Shown piece after piece: positions 4,536 through 5,301 of a stretch of 5,301 nucleotides of DNA (position 1 is the first letter of the stretch; each line of letters opens with the position of its first letter). The notes under the pieces are model-generated. The model worked only from the letters and a program-made list of their open reading frames with translations. It searched no databases and was not told the DNA's origin. The DNA is from an uncultured Flavobacterium sp. (GTDB lineage Bacteria > Bacteroidota > Bacteroidia > Flavobacteriales > Flavobacteriaceae): positions 1 to 5,301 of the forward strand of contig NZ_CAMLRU010000176.1 in NCBI RefSeq assembly GCF_946482535.1, read 5' to 3'. Both the position numbers and the translations under genes were made by a program.

Positions 4536-5301
4536 ATGTTTTTTTTATACAATATTTTAACGGTTTTGGCTTCACAGCTTGTGAAAGTATTGGCACTTTT
4601 CAGTCCCAAAATCAAGCTGTTTGTCAACGGCCGAAAAAATGTTTTCGAAACTTTAGCCACTAAAATCAAGCCCAAAGACCAAACCATTTGGTTCCATGCC
4701 GCATCGCTTGGCGAATACGAACAAGGCTTGCCGGTTATGGAAAAAATTAAACAAGAGTTTCCGAACCATAAAATAGTCCTGACATTCTTTTCGCCTTCGG
4801 GTTATGAAGTGCGCAAAAACAATACGGTGACCGATGTGACGGTTTACTTGCCTTTGGATACCAAATCAAATGCGGAAGAATTTCTGAAACTGGTTCATCC
4901 CGAACTGGTGTTCTTTATCAAATATGAATATTGGCCGAATTACTTAAATGAATTGAAGAAAGCGAATGTCAAAACCTATTTGATTTCGGGGATTTTCAGG
5001 GAAAAACAGGCTTTTTTCAAATGGTATGGCGGATTTTATCGCAACGCTCTGAAAACTTTCGACTACTTTTTTGTCCAAAATGAAAGTTCTAAAACATTGC
5101 TGCAATCTTTGGGTTACCAAAACGTAAAAATCTCGGGCGATACGCGATTTGACCGTGTGGTGGCTATCTTGTACCGAGACAACACTTTGGATTTTATCGA
5201 TCAATTTAAAAACAACACTACAACTATTGTCATTGGAAGTTCGTGGCCAAAAGACGAGAGTTTATTGGTGAATTTCATCAACCAAACTAATGATAAGGTA
5301 A
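4536..5301 (+). CDS. waaA: 3-deoxy-D-manno-octulosonic acid (Kdo) transferase, N-terminal part, 3' end outside window
   Basis: Translation from ATG 4536 gives 255 codons without a stop to the window edge. The family is about 410-430 residues, so the C-terminal donor domain is mostly missing. WaaA (KdtA) moves Kdo from CMP-Kdo to the lipid A precursor at the cytoplasmic face of the inner membrane. Visible evidence: an N-terminal hydrophobic anchor (residues 1-22, MFFLYNILTVLASQLVKVLA), the acceptor-domain signature WFHAASLGEYEQGLPV with the catalytic-base glutamate Glu60, TFFSPSGYEVRK (83-94), KYEYWPN (129-135, cf. ETELWPN in E. coli), GDTRFDRV (201-208), and IGSSWPKDE (233-241) opening the second domain. 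The start is well bounded: an in-frame TAG lies at 4515-4517 and no other start codon lies between. Codons 2-4 include a run of eight T. The gene diverges from the aminotransferase across 96 bp. Whether the enzyme is mono- or bifunctional cannot be read here. Confidence 0.94.
   Translation, partial: MFFLYNILTVLASQLVKVLALFSPKIKLFVNGRKNVFETLATKIKPKDQTIWFHAASLGEYEQGLPVMEKIKQEFPNHKIVLTFFSPSGYEVRKNNTVTDVTVYLPLDTKSNAEEFLKLVHPELVFFIKYEYWPNYLNELKKANVKTYLISGIFREKQAFFKWYGGFYRNALKTFDYFFVQNESSKTLLQSLGYQNVKISGDTRFDRVVAILYRDNTLDFIDQFKNNTTTIVIGSSWPKDESLLVNFINQTNDKV

Noticed and set aside
4944..5204. Leftward open frame of 86 codons at the right end
   Set aside because: It is antisense to the conserved KYEYWPN-to-GDTRFDRV part of waaA and encodes nothing recognisable.

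Overview
The window looks like a chromosomal segment of a flavobacterium (phylum Bacteroidota, probably Flavobacterium or a close relative). The DNA is AT-rich and starts lack Shine-Dalgarno sequences. One promoter carries a Bacteroidota-type TAnnTTTG -7 box. The small lipoprotein has the acidic K-D-E tail seen in surface-exported lipoproteins of this group. Every protein reads as a flavobacterial family member, and nothing suggests a mobile element, phage, CRISPR array or RNA gene.

Layout, left to right. (1) A rightward group: the 3' end of fabD (malonyl-CoA:ACP transacylase, fatty acid synthesis), overlapped by one base by a signal-less M23 metallopeptidase-fold protein, then 5 bp later a tiny lipoprotein made of 11-residue helical repeats. 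A hairpin terminator follows at about 1271-1298. (2) A leftward group, transcribed from about 4455 down to 1297: a DegT/WbpE-type sugar-nucleotide aminotransferase, a galE-type UDP-hexose 4-epimerase, and an EamA/DMT ten-helix transporter. Its last stop codon lies inside the same terminator, which therefore appears to serve both convergent groups. (3) A 96-bp divergent intergenic region with a -7 box and a perfect inverted repeat. (4) A rightward waaA/kdtA (Kdo transferase) that runs off the right edge.

Functionally, the right two thirds concern envelope glycans: waaA adds Kdo to lipid A, GalE interconverts UDP-hexoses, and the aminotransferase makes an amino-sugar nucleotide. FabD supplies malonyl-ACP for fatty acids, including lipid A acyl chains. 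The EamA transporter has no assigned substrate. The window is mostly conserved core genome, and I do not see a clear new multi-gene system. The items most worth checking are the cytoplasmic-looking M23 protein, the hendecad-repeat lipoprotein, and the substrate identity of the aminotransferase/epimerase pair beside waaA.
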